Made by a program: the position numbers and the translations under genes. A DNA stretch of 24,285 nt, from contig QXVZ01015636.1 in the NCBI GenBank assembly GCA_008931825.1, positions 1 through 24,285 on the forward strand. The letters are read 5' to 3'. The DNA is from Phallusia fumigata (taxonomy: Eukaryota; Chordata; Ascidiacea; Phlebobranchia; Ascidiidae). A model generated the notes under the pieces. The model worked only from the letters and a program-made list of their open reading frames with translations. It had not been told where the DNA came from and ran no database searches. Shown in pieces: positions 9,415-19,083 of the stretch; position 1 is the first letter of the stretch, and each line of letters starts with the position of its first letter.

Positions 9415-9486
9415 TTAAGTTTAAATCAATTTTTGTCTAAGAAATTAATTAAAGGCAATTTAAATTCCTGTCTACAAACGAATTTA

Positions 9487-9638
9487 AATGAATACGGAGT
9501 TGGTTTAGTGTGCACGCTGACCTCCCCTTACACACCAATGTCATTGATAGTTACTTGCGAAACCACAGGAACCAACTGCACAAGAATCTTTAATCACTTC
9601 ATATTTATCGATTCGTTATTTTGTCCTTTTTTCTTCAG
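9487..9638 (+). pseudogene. R piece 2
   Basis: Matches R1 in frame: NEYGVGLVCTLTSPYTPM, open, running on as SLIVTCETTGTNCTRIF. It lacks the acceptor of R1 (gaatttaaatgaatacgg). The tail is rich in Thr and Cys. Confidence 0.4.
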
Positions 9639-9740
9639 AAACTTCGACTGGTGCTGGTCAAGGGAGCCATCGGGACAATTGGGTTAGAAACGAACAGCTG
9701 GTTAAAACGATTCGGTGCATAACAGGATGCATAACAGGCA
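9639..9740 (+). pseudogene. S piece 2
   Basis: Acceptor ttttttcttcag ends at 9638. Phase 1 ETSTGAGQGSHRDNWVRNEQ then LVKTIRCITG, open for more than 30 codons. Aligns with S1 (ETLTGSGHGG...KTIQCIAG) from end to end. Confidence 0.4.
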
Positions 9741-9897
9741 TAATTGAAATAATATTCTTTTAGGTTCAATTGGACTAACAAATATTTTTTTGAGAAGGCA
9801 AACAGGATGCACACTGTTTCGCCTTGGCATATATGCGTTTGCGAAATGCTTTGCAATAATTTCGCATTTTTCTGTCTGTGATGTGTTTCTGTTTCAG

Positions 9898-10009
9898 GAA
9901 CTTCTTGGAATTACTGCGGACATGGCGAACTCTTTGGAAACTTTGGAGTTGAGAATTCTTCTACGTTTGGTCAGTCTCCAGTTTATGAGCGAAAAGAGGC
10001 GAAGTAGAC
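9898..10009 (+). pseudogene. U piece 3 with stop
   Basis: Acceptor ctgtttcag ends at 9897. Phase 1: TSWNYCGHGELFGNFGVENS then STFGQSPVYERKEAK and TAG at about 10007. The I block (caggatgcacactgtttcgc) lies 90 bases upstream, as in the other U copies. Confidence 0.45.
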
Positions 10010-10119
10010 TTCAAAGAGGTTACGTTTTTGTTCTGCCCTCATATAATTTCTGCCAAACCTATATATATATTGGCCATGTAGGTGTAATTTTGTTGACAAT
10101 CGTTACTGTATATTTACAG

Positions 10120-10208
10120 CTGTATCAAATGAATTGCAAAACCTGCAGCAGCAAAAGCAATTGAGGAAACCGAAACATGAACGTTATTCGAAGCATCGCA
10201 CAACGAAT
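10120..10208 (+). pseudogene. X4 piece 3 with two usable frames
   Basis: Acceptor gtatatttacag ends at 10119, donor gtaagg starts at 10209; 89 bases. Frame 1 (phase 1 start) is open from end to end: AVSNELQNLQQQKQLRKPKH then ERYSKHRTTN. Frame 2 holds the IAKPAAAKAIEETET-stop peptide that matches the C-terminus of the right-hand U pieces. Confidence 0.4.
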
Positions 10209-10265
10209 GTAAGGAAACAACCGCAAAACATTTTTTTCCGTCTCTGCTGATCATTGTTTTTGTAG

Positions 10266-10334
10266 ACAAGTATAATTACAACGGAGAAAGAAACAAAAAG
10301 GGATTACGAATCGGACAACCGCTATCTACACAGC
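10266..10334 (+). pseudogene. X5 piece 3
   Basis: Acceptor gtttttgtag ends at 10265. KYNYNGERNKKGLRIGQPLS then TQQ (phase 1), open to the acagcagttaag border. Same start pattern as the X5 pieces at 9353 and 22067. Confidence 0.4.
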
Positions 10335-10411
10335 AGTTAAGTTTTTTTATTTCTTTGTATCTATCTGGTTATGGGTCCACTCAACTTAAATTTCTCTCAT
10401 GTAATGTATTG

Positions 10412-10640
10412 AACTAAATACGGAGGTGGTACGGAGTGCACGCTAACCACCTCTGTTACGCCAATTGCATAGTTGGGCCATTTTCCCATAACTATGCGTC
10501 ACTAACAGCGTTATATTATTTCTCGCTTTGTTATTTTCGCGCTTTTTTTCCTCAGAACCTTTGACCATCACGGCTTTGTAGAACTACTGCTGATTATAAC
10601 ATTTCGCTGCTGAACAGGTGAGTCGAGCACATTACCAGTA
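10412..10640 (+). pseudogene. R piece 3 and S piece 3, degenerate
   Basis: R3 gives KYGGGTECTLTTSVTPIA then a stop. S3 begins after ttcctcag (10555), is shortened relative to S1, and the ATCACGGCTTTGTAG segment carries a stop. The next I block (cagagtgcacactgtttcgcc) follows at 10690, after which the array is cut off by the repeat element at about 10985. Confidence 0.4.
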
Positions 10641-10829
10641 AACGATTGTAAGGTAAAGATAAAGTTCTAGGATCAATTGCTTAAGCAAAACAGAGTGCAC
10701 ACTGTTTCGCCTTTGCAATGTTCGAAATTGTTTGCAATAGGCGCAGTATGGAAAAATATNCAGATGCATCACATTCCAAATATAAGTAAACAGGGGTGTT
10801 TATGTGCTTCCATAACTTTTATTCCTCTT

Positions 10830-12050
10830 TTCGTTTTTTGTCTAACCTCTGTTTCCACCTAACGACAAAAAAGTCGTCCAAATTTGGACACTTGAACTGA
10901 AAAGTTTACCCTAACAGCAATATTTAATGAAGTGGGTTAACTAGAAGTTTTCTGTTTTGACAATTGGTACAATGCCCCTTTCTGAATGAAACACACATTG
11001 GTTTCACTCAGTTTTTTCTTCTGCCCTGCAGTTTGTCCACGCACTTTGGGCAAGAAATGTTTCATGGATTTGGATGAAAGTTTCACAGCTGGTAGATATG
11101 GTCATGGCGGTGTGTTGTCTGTATCGATTGACTCCATAGCCCCAAGGGTTATCCTGCTATTCCCCTAAAGGGTGAAATATTTCCTTACACTATGTCTGTC
11201 CACTTTGGCATGAAATGTTTTGTAGACTTTAATGAAACTTTTACAGCTGGTAGATATGGTCATGGAGTTGTGTCCTCAGTTTTGTTTGATCCTATAGCCC
11301 CAGTGGTTATCCCGTTGCCCCCTAAATTGTGTCAAATTGTAAAACAATCTCTAAATTGGTTAAAATTTGGACAGTTTGTATAACATGTTACCCCACTAGC
11401 CCCTTAAAATGGGTCAGATTGTTAAACAATCTCCGAATTAGATGAAATTTGGACAGTTTGTATAATATATTATCGTGGTGCAATAATTTATGTGTTTTAC
11501 CCCATAGTTCCAGCAGTTACCCCACTATTCATCGAGGAACAGTCATAGCTGTGTTTTACATTATAGCGGCAGCGATAACTCCACTAGCCCCTAAAATGGG
11601 TTAAATTGCTAAACAATGTCGGAATTGGGTGACGTTTGAACAGTTTGTGTAACATATCATTGTGGTGCAATAGTTGACATGTTTTACCTTAAAGCCTAAG
11701 CAGTTACCCCACTAACCCACTTAAATGAGTCAAACTATTAAAAAATGTCCGAATTGGATTAAACATAAACAATTTGTATTACATGTTATTGTTGTGAATT
11801 TGCGGCTGTGTTTTACCCTATACTGCTGGTAGTTAAATTATTAGCCTTTACAAGTTTGTAGGTTGGGTTTTGGTTAGTTATACATCAATTCTTTCATGTC
11901 ATTATTTAACTTTGGGACCCAATGTGAAATGACATGGTGAATATATATGTCTTTTCAAATGGGGTAATAGTGTATATAGAATGGCAATATGGTGAAGCCA
12001 CTCTTCTAGTTTAAAAGTGTTTTGTGACTTTCGATTGAATTCAATTCAGC
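10830..12050 (+). repeat. Dispersed repeat element 1 with minisatellite core
   Basis: Begins around ttcactcagttttttcttctgccctgcag (11008-11031). Two copies follow of a leader containing tttcacagctggtagatatggtcatgg (near 11081 and 11244). Then come degenerate tandem copies of a unit with atagccccagtggttacccc, ctagccccctaaaatgggtcaaattgttaaacaat and atgaaatttggacagtttgtataacat. The end, tttgggacccaatgtgaaatg through ggtaatagtgtatatagaatg (11910-11985), matches the ends of elements at 17600 and 20000. The frames at 10986 and 11192 are translations of this repeat, not genes. Confidence 0.7.
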
Positions 12051-12250
12051 CTCCTACATACTTGTTTAAATACTCACTTTTCTGCTCCAAACGCAAGCGA
12101 CGCAACGCAGCAAAGGGACTAATTTATTATCGAAGTGGCGCAGCGCTTAGCGGCTAGTATCAGACTTTTAGTTTATCACAGCAAGACTGGCGTTTCGTAG
12201 ACTCAACTATATAACCGAAGGTAAACTTAATTATGAATCCTCTCTTTAAA
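12050..12250. other. No gene; sequence shared with element flanks
   Basis: tttctgctccaaacgcaagcgacgcaacgcag and aagtggcgcagcgctt resemble 14089-14150 (ttctgcccaaaacgcaaaacgaccc; aagtggcgcaaccctc). Probably part of a larger mobile or repeated unit. Confidence 0.4.
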
Positions 12251-12254
12251 TGGA

Positions 12255-12720
12255 GAGACATATGGTTGTCACTCTGTATGGTTTTTTTTCTTTGCTTTTT
12301 GTACCCTGCAGCTTGTCCATGCGCATAAAATGTTGGTGGGTTTGAATGAAACTGTCGCAGCTGGAACATATGTTCACCCCAAAGGTTACCCAGCTAGCCC
12401 CAACAGAGTAAAACGTTTTTAACACATTTTGCATTCTTCCACACACCACAAACAAAAAGTTTCTGGGATGATCCATATAGTGATTAAATTTATAAAACGA
12501 TCTCTGATTAGGATGAATTTTATTATATAATGTAAATTTTTCATTTAAATTAAGTAGTAGTTTTTTTCGAAAGTCTGTTTTAGGTAAGCCACACTTGTAG
12601 TGTCACAGCAACTTTAGTTATTCTGTTTAGACTTTAGTATTTCTGCCCTGCTACTCCGCCGTATGGTAAGCATATGTTATAAACGCAACACCTCCCAATG
12701 TTAGGGAATGAATGACATAC
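12255..12720 (+). repeat. Dispersed repeat element 2 (short copy)
   Basis: A second element start: ttttttctttgctttttgtaccctgcagcttgtccatgcgc (12285-12325), then gtttgaatgaaactgtcgcagctgg, a single minisatellite unit, then an end tactccgccgtatggtaagcatat..caacacctcccaatgttaggg (12650-12705) that matches 14298-14372. Confidence 0.6.
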
Positions 12721-12781
12721 CGCATTTGAAATAGTCGTTTACAATGACAGCGGCTTTGGGTTAGTTTTTATTAGTTTTGTC

Positions 12782-12857
12782 GCTTCTCGTGGTGTAGTGG
12801 TTAGGTTGCTAGCTTTCCAGTCTCGTGCCTGCAGTTCGAATCCCCCTGCTCACCAGG
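12782..12857 (+). repeat. tRNA-derived (SINE-like) sequence
   Basis: A Pol III A box TGGTGTAGTGG (12790-12800) and a B box AGTTCGAATCC (12833-12843, one mismatch to GGTTCGANTCC) are spaced as in a tRNA. The middle, GCTTTCCAG, resembles a glycine tRNA loop with anticodon TCC. The acceptor, anticodon and T stems do not pair properly, so this is not a working tRNA but a tRNA pseudogene or SINE head. No T-run terminator follows closely. Confidence 0.55.
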
Positions 12858-12936
12858 GTTTAAACATCAAAATTCAAAATTTGTCTCCATGAAAGTTGTC
12901 CTGGGCGTTTGTGTGAAACATTTTTGTTTGTTTCAG

Positions 12937-13136
12937 TCGACTGTGTTGTTTCTGGCTGTGGAGCAAGGGGCGTTTGTACTCGGCTTCAATGCAACCTCTG
13001 CGTTGACTCGGATGGAAAGCGTTGGATCAATGTTGGTCTGTCAAAGTCCTGTACGCAGGAACTGAAATACAGAAATGCGACAGTTTTTGTACGACCGAGT
13101 TTTTGTCTATGTCGCTGCACTGAAAAATGCAATTGA
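12937..13136 (+). CDS. Cysteine-rich terminal exon, unknown family
   Basis: Acceptor tttgtttcag ends at 12936. In phase 1 the exon is open for 65 codons to TGA (13134-13136): DCVVSGCGARGVCTRLQCNL, CVDSDGKRWINVG, a middle with an N-A-T sequon, and the end FCLCRCTEKCN. Ten cysteines in about 66 residues and the phase fit an extracellular protein. GCGARG loosely recalls a thrombospondin type 1 start, but no WxxW is present, so I do not assign the family. No upstream partner exon was found in the preceding 2 kb of repeat DNA; the exon may belong to the EGF gene by alternative splicing, to another gene, or be an isolated remnant. Confidence 0.5.
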
Positions 13137-13352
13137 TTTTGTTCCGAGGTAAGCTGCATCATAACGTTTATTTACTAACGAATTTAGTTTTTATTTCGTG
13201 CATATTACAACGCTTTAGTTGCCAAATTTAGTTGGGACTATTTACTGGATTATGCTATCTACGAACTTCAAAGCATTTAGCTTTGTTTTGTTCTATCCTT
13301 GCTTAGCTAAACAAATCGCTTTGTGCTCCAAAATGGAGTACATGTAAATTTG

Positions 13353-13358
13353 AATAAA
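13353..13358 (+). promoter_or_regulatory. Candidate poly(A) signal after the Cys-rich exon
   Basis: AATAAA about 220 bases after the TGA at 13134-13136. Fits a short 3' UTR. A donor-like gtaagc at 13150 is the alternative exit. 13137-13455 otherwise holds nothing I recognise. Confidence 0.4.
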
Positions 13359-13454
13359 CATTAAACATCTAAACTGTCAATTGGATTTGGGCGAAGTCCA
13401 ATCCGCTGTTAACGTTTCTTTAACCAAATGTGCTGTTAACCTTCTCCAGCTTCC

Positions 13455-13640
13455 GACAAGCCCTGTGGTATCACAGGCGCCGATTAAATCACGCCAATTC
13501 AATCTCCAATTGTTGCAGCGCTTTGCCTCCAGCAACTAAACAGCCGGCTCCAAATGCAGATTACTGATTGGTGCAATAAGGTCAGCCATTGGACGGATGA
13601 AGAGCGCTCCTATGGCGTTTCGAGAGCNAAGACAGAATCT
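13455..13640 (+). promoter_or_regulatory. CCAAT-type promoter-like block, copy 4
   Basis: ctgattggtgcaataaggtcagccattgg (ATTGG at 13567-13571 and 13588-13592), then gaagagcgctcctatggcgtttcgag, matches the blocks at 2588 and 6900. Here no M block or P piece follows; a repeat element starts at about 13678. Contains one unresolved base at 13627. Confidence 0.4.
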
Positions 13641-13669
13641 AAAGCAAAACAATTGTTAAACGCAGTTTG

Positions 13670-14400
13670 TTGCACGAAGGGGACACACTGTTTTTACTTT
13701 TCTTTTTATATTTTATCCTGGTCTGCCAGACGCTGGTTGTTCTTCTCGTTAGGTTAAGAAAAAGTCGTTCAATTTTCTTTAAATTTGCACAACTGGCAGA
13801 TGGATATCTACATTTTGCACTGTACTTTTGACCCCAATTGACCAATTAACCCACAGCCCCCTAAAACATACAAATTTAAAAACAGCAATTAATAAAATAG
13901 ATCACCTTGAATTTTTTTGTTTTGATAGTTGGTACAATACAGAATGTTTAATTCCTTTTTGGTTCCCTTTTAACCCAAAATATTTATTTTTATACGCCCC
14001 TTAGTTCAGACATAACTACATAAATCAATAGTAGATATATATGGTGCCTCTCATCAACTGTTTAAAATGTCAGCCCGATCGACTTTTTTCTGCCCAAAAC
14101 GCAAAACGACCCGACGTGAGTTTACCGAGCCAAGTGGCGCAACCCTCAACTGTTGGTTATGTGACGGCTACTTCACATTCAATCTGGCAATTATTCGCCG
14201 CGGCCACGCCAGTGTTTTGCTCACTATAATAAGGCTGGAATTGCGCAGTGGTAAACCTCAATACGTTTGCAATGTCGCAACTTTACTAGTCCCGCTACTT
14301 CGCTGTCGTATGGTCAGTACATATCATTACTCTATAGTTGTATGCACCTCAACGCAACACCTTCAAATGCTTAGGGAGTGATTGTCATCACTACTTTACG
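13670..14400 (+). repeat. Dispersed repeat element 3 (ends without core)
   Basis: The start ggggacacactgtttttactttt..gccagacgctggttgttcttctcgttaggtt..tggcagatggatatct matches 17600-17740. The end ctacttcgctgtcgtatggtcagtac..caacaccttcaaatgcttaggg matches 12650-12705. The minisatellite core is reduced to one cacagccccctaaaac. The frame at 14067 is not supported as a gene. Confidence 0.55.
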
Positions 14401-15010
14401 TATAGAACAGACTTTCTCCCGTGATGCTTCACAGCCGTTCAGTTCGTGAACTGAAAACAATATGCAATTGCCTGTGGTAACCGAAATGCGTTTGGTATAT
14501 CACGCTGTAAAACACGATGCGTTACAAAAACCCTTCTCCTGTTTACAGTAGTTATTTACAGTGGTACAGTAGCATGTTGTCGTTGGATTTATAGCGCATC
14601 ACTGAAAACCTCGTTGGAAATTGCAGTCCGGTTTGCTGCGGCTTGTCCAAAGGTTACTGTAGGTCAACCTTAGTGTGGCTGTATGGTTTAAATCATATAA
14701 TTCGACACATATAGTTGACGTGTTGGTAAAAAAAGTTGGTTTGATTTAAAAGGTTTTCGATTTAAACCGATCGCGACCAGTAACAAACTACAGTTTCCTG
14801 TGTTTATGAACCTGTACGTTTACGTTCGCAAAAACAACTGTGTTATAGTCATGTGCAATGACAATATGGAGAAAGGCCACCTCTCTAGTTGTTTTAAGCA
14901 GTTGTTTTGTACACCTGCACTTGTGATACGGCTTTTGTGATGCTGACCTACCACATGTTAATAATTTTGTCAATGCGCATTTAAACAGAAGTCAGATACA
15001 TTTTAATTAA
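14400..15010. other. No gene seen
   Basis: No exon-like piece with both splice signals and no long frame on either strand. A short motif, ggccacctctctagttgttttaag (14876-14899), resembles element ends (agccactcttctagttt at 11996). Confidence 0.55.
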
Positions 15011-16065
15011 CAATCTCTTTATGCTGCCTGAAGGGTACACATATTGTTTCGTTGTTCATTTGTTGTTTTCTTTTTTTACTCTACATGCCATATTGCCATG
15101 TAATGTTTGGTGGATTGGGATCAAAATTGCACAACTGGTAGATATGATCTAGCCCCCTAAAATGGGTGAAATTTTGTTAGCCACGGTTGTTACCCCCAAT
15201 GATGCTTGCAAACACCACAATCGAAACGCTTCTGCGATGATTAGGTTAGATAAGTGAAAATGAAGTTAGGTTAGATGGAACATAAACCACTTGTTCCAAT
15301 TGAATGGATCTTCATATTTTTTCTTTTTTCTCTCCCTGCAGCTTGTCCGTGTACTTTCGACATGTTTGGCGGATTTGAATAAAACTTCCCCAGCTGATAG
15401 ATATGGCACAGTGTTGTGTTTGCCGTATCGATTGATCCTATAGCCCCAAGGGTTACCCCACTAGCCCCTAAAAGGGTGGAATATGCTTTGCACCTTGTCT
15501 ATGTACTTTTGGCATGAAATGTTTAGTGAATTTCGATGAAACTTTTACAGCTGATAGATATGGTCATGGTGATGTGTCATCAGTTTCGTTTAACCCCATA
15601 AGGCCCCTATAATAAGTCAAATTACTAAACGATGTCTAAATTGGATGAAATTCACACAGTTTGTACAACGTGTCAGTGTGTTGCATCGAATTACGACTTT
15701 GACACCATAGCCAATTCGGTTACCGCTCTAGCCCTCTAAAACGGGTCAAATTGTTAAAAGATGTCCGAATTACATGAAATTCACACAGTTTATGGAACAT
15801 ACCAATGTGGTGTATCGAATTAATAATTTGACTCCATATCCCCAGTCGTTATCCCACTAGGGCCGCTGAAATAGGTCAAATTATTAAACAATCTCCGAAT
15901 TAGACGAAATTTACATTGTTTGCAAAACATGCCAGCGTAATGTATGGAATTAACAACTTGACACCATAGCCCCAGGGGTTACCTCACTAGCCCCCTAAAA
16001 AATCAAAAAATTTAACAACTTCTGAATTTGTTTAAATCTGCACATTTGTAGAACATGCCTTAATG
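15010..16065 (+). repeat. Dispersed repeat element 4; best minisatellite, period ~129 bp
   Basis: Leaders with ctctccctgcagcttgtccgtg (about 15332) and acagctgatagatatggtcatgg (about 15547) precede a tandem array. The cacagtttgt-type motif falls near 15654, 15782, 15912 and 16041, giving spacings of 128, 130 and 129. Each unit has atagccccagtggttacccc, tagccccctaaaatgggtcaaattgttaaa, gatgtccgaattagatgaaattc, and acaacatgccaatgtggtgtatcgaattaacaatttg. The array ends abruptly at an R piece (16066). Confidence 0.75.
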
Positions 16066-16340
16066 GTACAGAGTTGGTGCAGAGTGCACGCTGGCCGCTC
16101 ATGTACGCCAATTGCTATAACTGACAACGCGCACTTTGTTCCGTCTTCAAATATTTCACATGTTTTTACATTGTTTTGTAGAAAAAGTGTTGTCGTGGCG
16201 AAAAAACAGATGTAACCGGCATTTTCAGAGGTAAGTTGAAGTTAGCGTAAAAAAAACTGCGATTCATATTTCTTGATGACTTTGTGCACTTTTTTCAGAA
16301 CGCTGAACAAGCACGACTCCACCAGAGATAATTGTAACAG
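16066..16340 (+). pseudogene. R4, V2 and S4 exon-like pieces
   Basis: R4 (ttggtgcagagtgcacgctggcc) is joined directly to the minisatellite. V2 (16182-16230) lies between acceptor ttgttttgtag and donor gtaagt and carries the EKTDVTGIF frame of V5, but with a TAA in the phase implied by its start. S4 (16299-16340) lies between ttttttcag and gtaatt; its expected phase meets TGA at the third codon (relatives have CGT TGG). This unit is probably dead upstream of U4. Confidence 0.45.
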
Positions 16341-16531
16341 GTAATTAACTGTAGTCAAGCATTAGGTTTGATTTACAAATATCAGTAAAAATTTGGAAAA
16401 CAAAATGTGATTTGCTGAAGGGTAACCGGGGTGCACACTGTTTAGCCTTTAGCATAATGTTGCGATATGGGTTGCAATGTTCATAGAGATAAATTTACAT
16501 GTTTCTGTCTCTGGTATGTTTTTTGTTTCAG

Positions 16532-16647
16532 GAACATTGGTCAAGTTTGGAGTTGACAGGAGACCTCTTTCTTCGTATTCTAGAAGTTCGTTTCAAACCT
16601 CTGAACACCTGGCAAAAAGGCAAGAGAAAGGGAATCCACCTATTTCG
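16532..16647 (+). pseudogene. U piece 4: open, 38 codons
   Basis: Acceptor tttttgtttcag ends at 16531; a possible donor gtgaat starts at 16648. Phase 1 start, phase 0 end: TLVKFGVDRRPLSSYSRSSF then QTSEHLAKRQEKGNPPIS. Aligns with U5 (TLIKFGFDRRPLSSYGRCSF) at 15 of the first 20 residues or better. The I block (ccggggtgcacactgtttagc) is 100 bases upstream. It could be a functional exon, but its upstream partners are damaged. Confidence 0.5.
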
Positions 16648-16771
16648 GTGAATCTATTACTTTTACTGCAATGTGAAGGCAGTGTAGTGTGCACTTATCC
16701 TGTCTTCGCATGTTGATATATTTAACTTCGTATGACGCAGAATTTTTTGTACCTCACCTATTTTTTCGCAG

Positions 16772-16814
16772 AAGAATAACGGACTGTGTTCAACAGGACA
16801 TTGACTTCGGAGAG
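16772..16814 (+). pseudogene. W piece 2
   Basis: Acceptor attttttcgcag ends at 16771, donor gttagt starts at 16815; 43 bases, phase 2 start, phase 0 end, open: RITDCVQQDIDFGE. Follows an H block (about 16673) as W1 follows the H block at 7458. Confidence 0.4.
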
Positions 16815-16861
16815 GTTAGTTTTGTATTTTCGTTTTTCCTGAAGTACTATCAAACATATAG

Positions 16862-17060
16862 AAGTGCTTTCTTACACACCCAATGTAAGGAAACAAACGT
16901 AGGCTAAATCATTTTTAACGTTCAGTGTATGATTAAATTCTGCTTTATCTTTATTCTTCACTGTTTAAAGGAAAGTTTTACAGCAACGAAATAAGAAACT
17001 AAAGGGGCTTCGAATCCGACAACTCCGATAACCGACATTTACTCAGATAAGTTTAAACCA
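16862..17060 (+). pseudogene. X4 tail and X5 piece, degenerate
   Basis: gaagtgctttcttacacacccaatgtaaggaaacaaacg is the end of an X4 piece with its donor. X5 then follows (about 16970-17047: acagcaacgaaataagaaactaaaggggcttcgaatccgacaac), with a TAA in the expected frame. Confidence 0.35.
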
Positions 17061-17127
17061 TTTTCTTTCCATGTAATGATTAAGCGTAAATCAAATTTGG
17101 ATCTGGATAACAAATTAAAATTAACAT

Positions 17128-17225
17128 GGGAGGTGGTACAGAGTGCACGCTGACCACCTCCTTGTACGCCAATTTCATTGATTGTCCTAAACACACTGTT
17201 TCAATAACTATACATCATCTATAGC
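17128..17225 (+). pseudogene. R piece 5
   Basis: GGGTECTLTTSLYANFIDCP, then KHTVSITIHHL and a stop. Nearly the same frame and residues as R1 9 kb away, with substitutions but no indel over the core. No acceptor at its start. Confidence 0.45.
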
Positions 17226-17250
17226 GTTTAAGTCGTTATGACTTTGGCAG

Positions 17251-17357
17251 ATATTCGTCTAAATTCGTTTCAAACGCCATCTAATTTCGACATGAATTCA
17301 CAAGAGAGCGGATGCAAGATTCAAGTCGACGTGTCTGCAGGAATCAACTGCTTAAAT
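17251..17357 (+). pseudogene. T piece 1: cleanest exon-like segment, 107 bases
   Basis: Acceptor actttggcag ends at 17250, donor gtaagt starts at 17358. Phase 1 start, phase 0 end, open for 35 codons: DIRLNSFQTPSNFDMNSQES then GCKIQVDVSAGINCLN. Relatives T2 (19486) and the fused exon at 20765 keep E-I-Q-V-N-(V/L)-S-T-G-T-N-C-S in the same frame, so I infer coding ancestry. Alternating hydrophobic residues and paired cysteines suggest a beta-rich extracellular segment; not assigned to a family. Could be a live exon. Confidence 0.5.
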
Positions 17358-17559
17358 GTAAGTAAACTTACAATGATCAATTGCGCGTATTTAGTCGGCG
17401 TTAAGGCAGACGGAAGACGAGTCAAAATAACTCGTTTCAACTCGTAGCACTTTGATCACAGCTAAAAATATTTCCATCAAAAACTCAGCAGCAGTATTAG
17501 AATATGCGTCTTGCGATTATGTACACATAATACAACGTCAAATAATTGTCAAAACCAAA

Positions 17560-18725
17560 TCAACATTCTGCACGTTGTTGAAACGTCTACACGCAATTTG
17601 TTAGTTGCACGAAGGTGACATATATTGTTTTCACTCTTTTGTGACGTGTGTGACGCCGGTTAGTTCCTTCCGTTTGGTCAAGAAAGGGACGTTCAACATT
17701 TCTTTACATTTGCGCCCACGGTAGATGGATATCTGAAGTGTTGCGTTACATGCCCCACAAATATATGAAAATTTAAACTCATGGGTGCCCTTTCTGAAGG
17801 ATACACATTGTTTTCACTTTGTTTGATTTTGTCATGAAATGTTTTGTTGATTTGGATGAAACTTTCACAGCTGGTAGATATGGTCATGTTGTTGCCACCC
17901 GTTCCGTTTGACCCCATACCCCAGTGGTTACCCCACTAGTGTCCAAAAGAGTAAAACGTTTTGCATGCTTGCAAACACCGAAAGTTTCTGTGAATATAGG
18001 GTTTTATAAGTGAAAATGATGTTAGGCCAGATAGAGTGTGAACCTTCCAAGTTGAATGGAAGTTCAGTAGGTTAGTGGTTAAACTTTTAAACAATTGGAT
18101 GAAATTTTAATAGATTTTAGGTTGGGCCACTGTGGTATATTAATTGCTACATTTTACCTAATAGCCCCAGTGATTAACCCACTAGCCCCCTAAAATGGGT
18201 CAAATAACTGAAGAATATCAAAATCAGTTGAATTTTCGACAGTTTGTATAACATGCCATTGTAGTGTATTGACTTCTGTGTTTGGCCCCATAGCCCCAGT
18301 ACGCACTAAACAATGTTTGAAATAAATGAAATTTGGACAGTTTGTCTAACATTCCATGGTGGTGCAATAACTGCTGTGTCTTACCCTCAAGCGCCAACAG
18401 TTACCCCTCTAGCCCCCTAAAATTGGTGAAATTATTAAACAATATCCGAACTGGGTGTTTGTAAAACATGTCAGGTTGGTGCACTGGTTGCTTTGTTTAA
18501 AACTTGACATGTATCGAGAAAACGCATAATCTACAACTTTGCATGCGTAGGGACCCATGTGTTTCGGCCAGCAGAACTAATCATGTCATAAAAAGCTCGG
18601 GTATATATGGGACCCAATGTAAAATAATGTACGGAATATATCCTTTTTCTAAATTGGCTAATAGTATTTTAAAAATGTCTATATATGGTACTCATCCTTC
18701 TAGTTAATAATAAGTTTTCTGCTTT
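17560..18725 (+). repeat. Dispersed repeat element 5 (nearly complete)
   Basis: Start near 17600 (gcacgaaggtgacatatattgttttcactc), leader with tttcacagctggtagatatggtcatg (17864-17889), minisatellite copies (atagccccagtgattaaccc; gacagtttgtataacatgcc at 18238; ttggacagtttgtctaac at 18334), and an end from cttgacatgtatcgagaaaacgcataatctac (18503) through gggacccaatgtaaaataatg and ggctaatagtatttt..ttctagttaataataag (18656-18712). The start agrees with 13678 and the end with 11910 and 20306, so these define the element's limits. Confidence 0.7.
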
Positions 18726-18829
18726 GATAGTTACAATGCAAAGTATTTAATAGTCTTTTATGTTGCATTTGTATTTATTTCGTCGATATATACACACCAA
18801 AATTCAGATACAATTCAGTTAAAAATCTA

Positions 18830-18965
18830 TTTATGGGCCACATATTGTTTCACTGTTTATTTATTGATTTTTCAGCGGTTGCCCCCCTCTAAATTTGGAC
18901 AGTTTGTAAATTATGCCATTATGGTGATTTTTTTCCTTTTTTACCCTATAGCCAAAGCATACGAA
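18830..18965 (+). repeat. Dispersed repeat fragment 6
   Basis: Short piece with cacatattgtttcactgtttatttattg, then cccctctaaatttggacagtttgtaaattatgccattatggtg and ttttaccctatagcc: an element start fused to one minisatellite unit. Confidence 0.55.
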
Positions 18966-19083
18966 ATTGAGAACTTTAGAAAAACTGTTAACAATGCTCT
19001 AATTTGTATTGCAGGTAATGAAACGGAAGCGTAGTGAGTACTGTGCCTTCAGTATAAGTTAAGCTACCTGAATTCCATTTTAG

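Noticed and set aside
10055-10070. Short TA-rich run as a microsatellite
   Set aside because: Only a few repeats (tatatatata); too short to matter.
11192-11383. 63-codon frame (and the similar one at 10986) as a small protein gene
   Set aside because: It is the translation of the dispersed repeat leader and minisatellite; other copies of the same DNA carry stops and shifts.
12782-12857. Functional tRNA-Gly(TCC) gene
   Set aside because: A and B boxes are good, but acceptor, anticodon and T stems do not pair, so it is listed as tRNA-derived only.
14041-14381. Overlapping 62- and 104-codon frames
   Set aside because: They lie in the flank of a dispersed repeat and the related copy at 12060-12160 and 12650 is not open.
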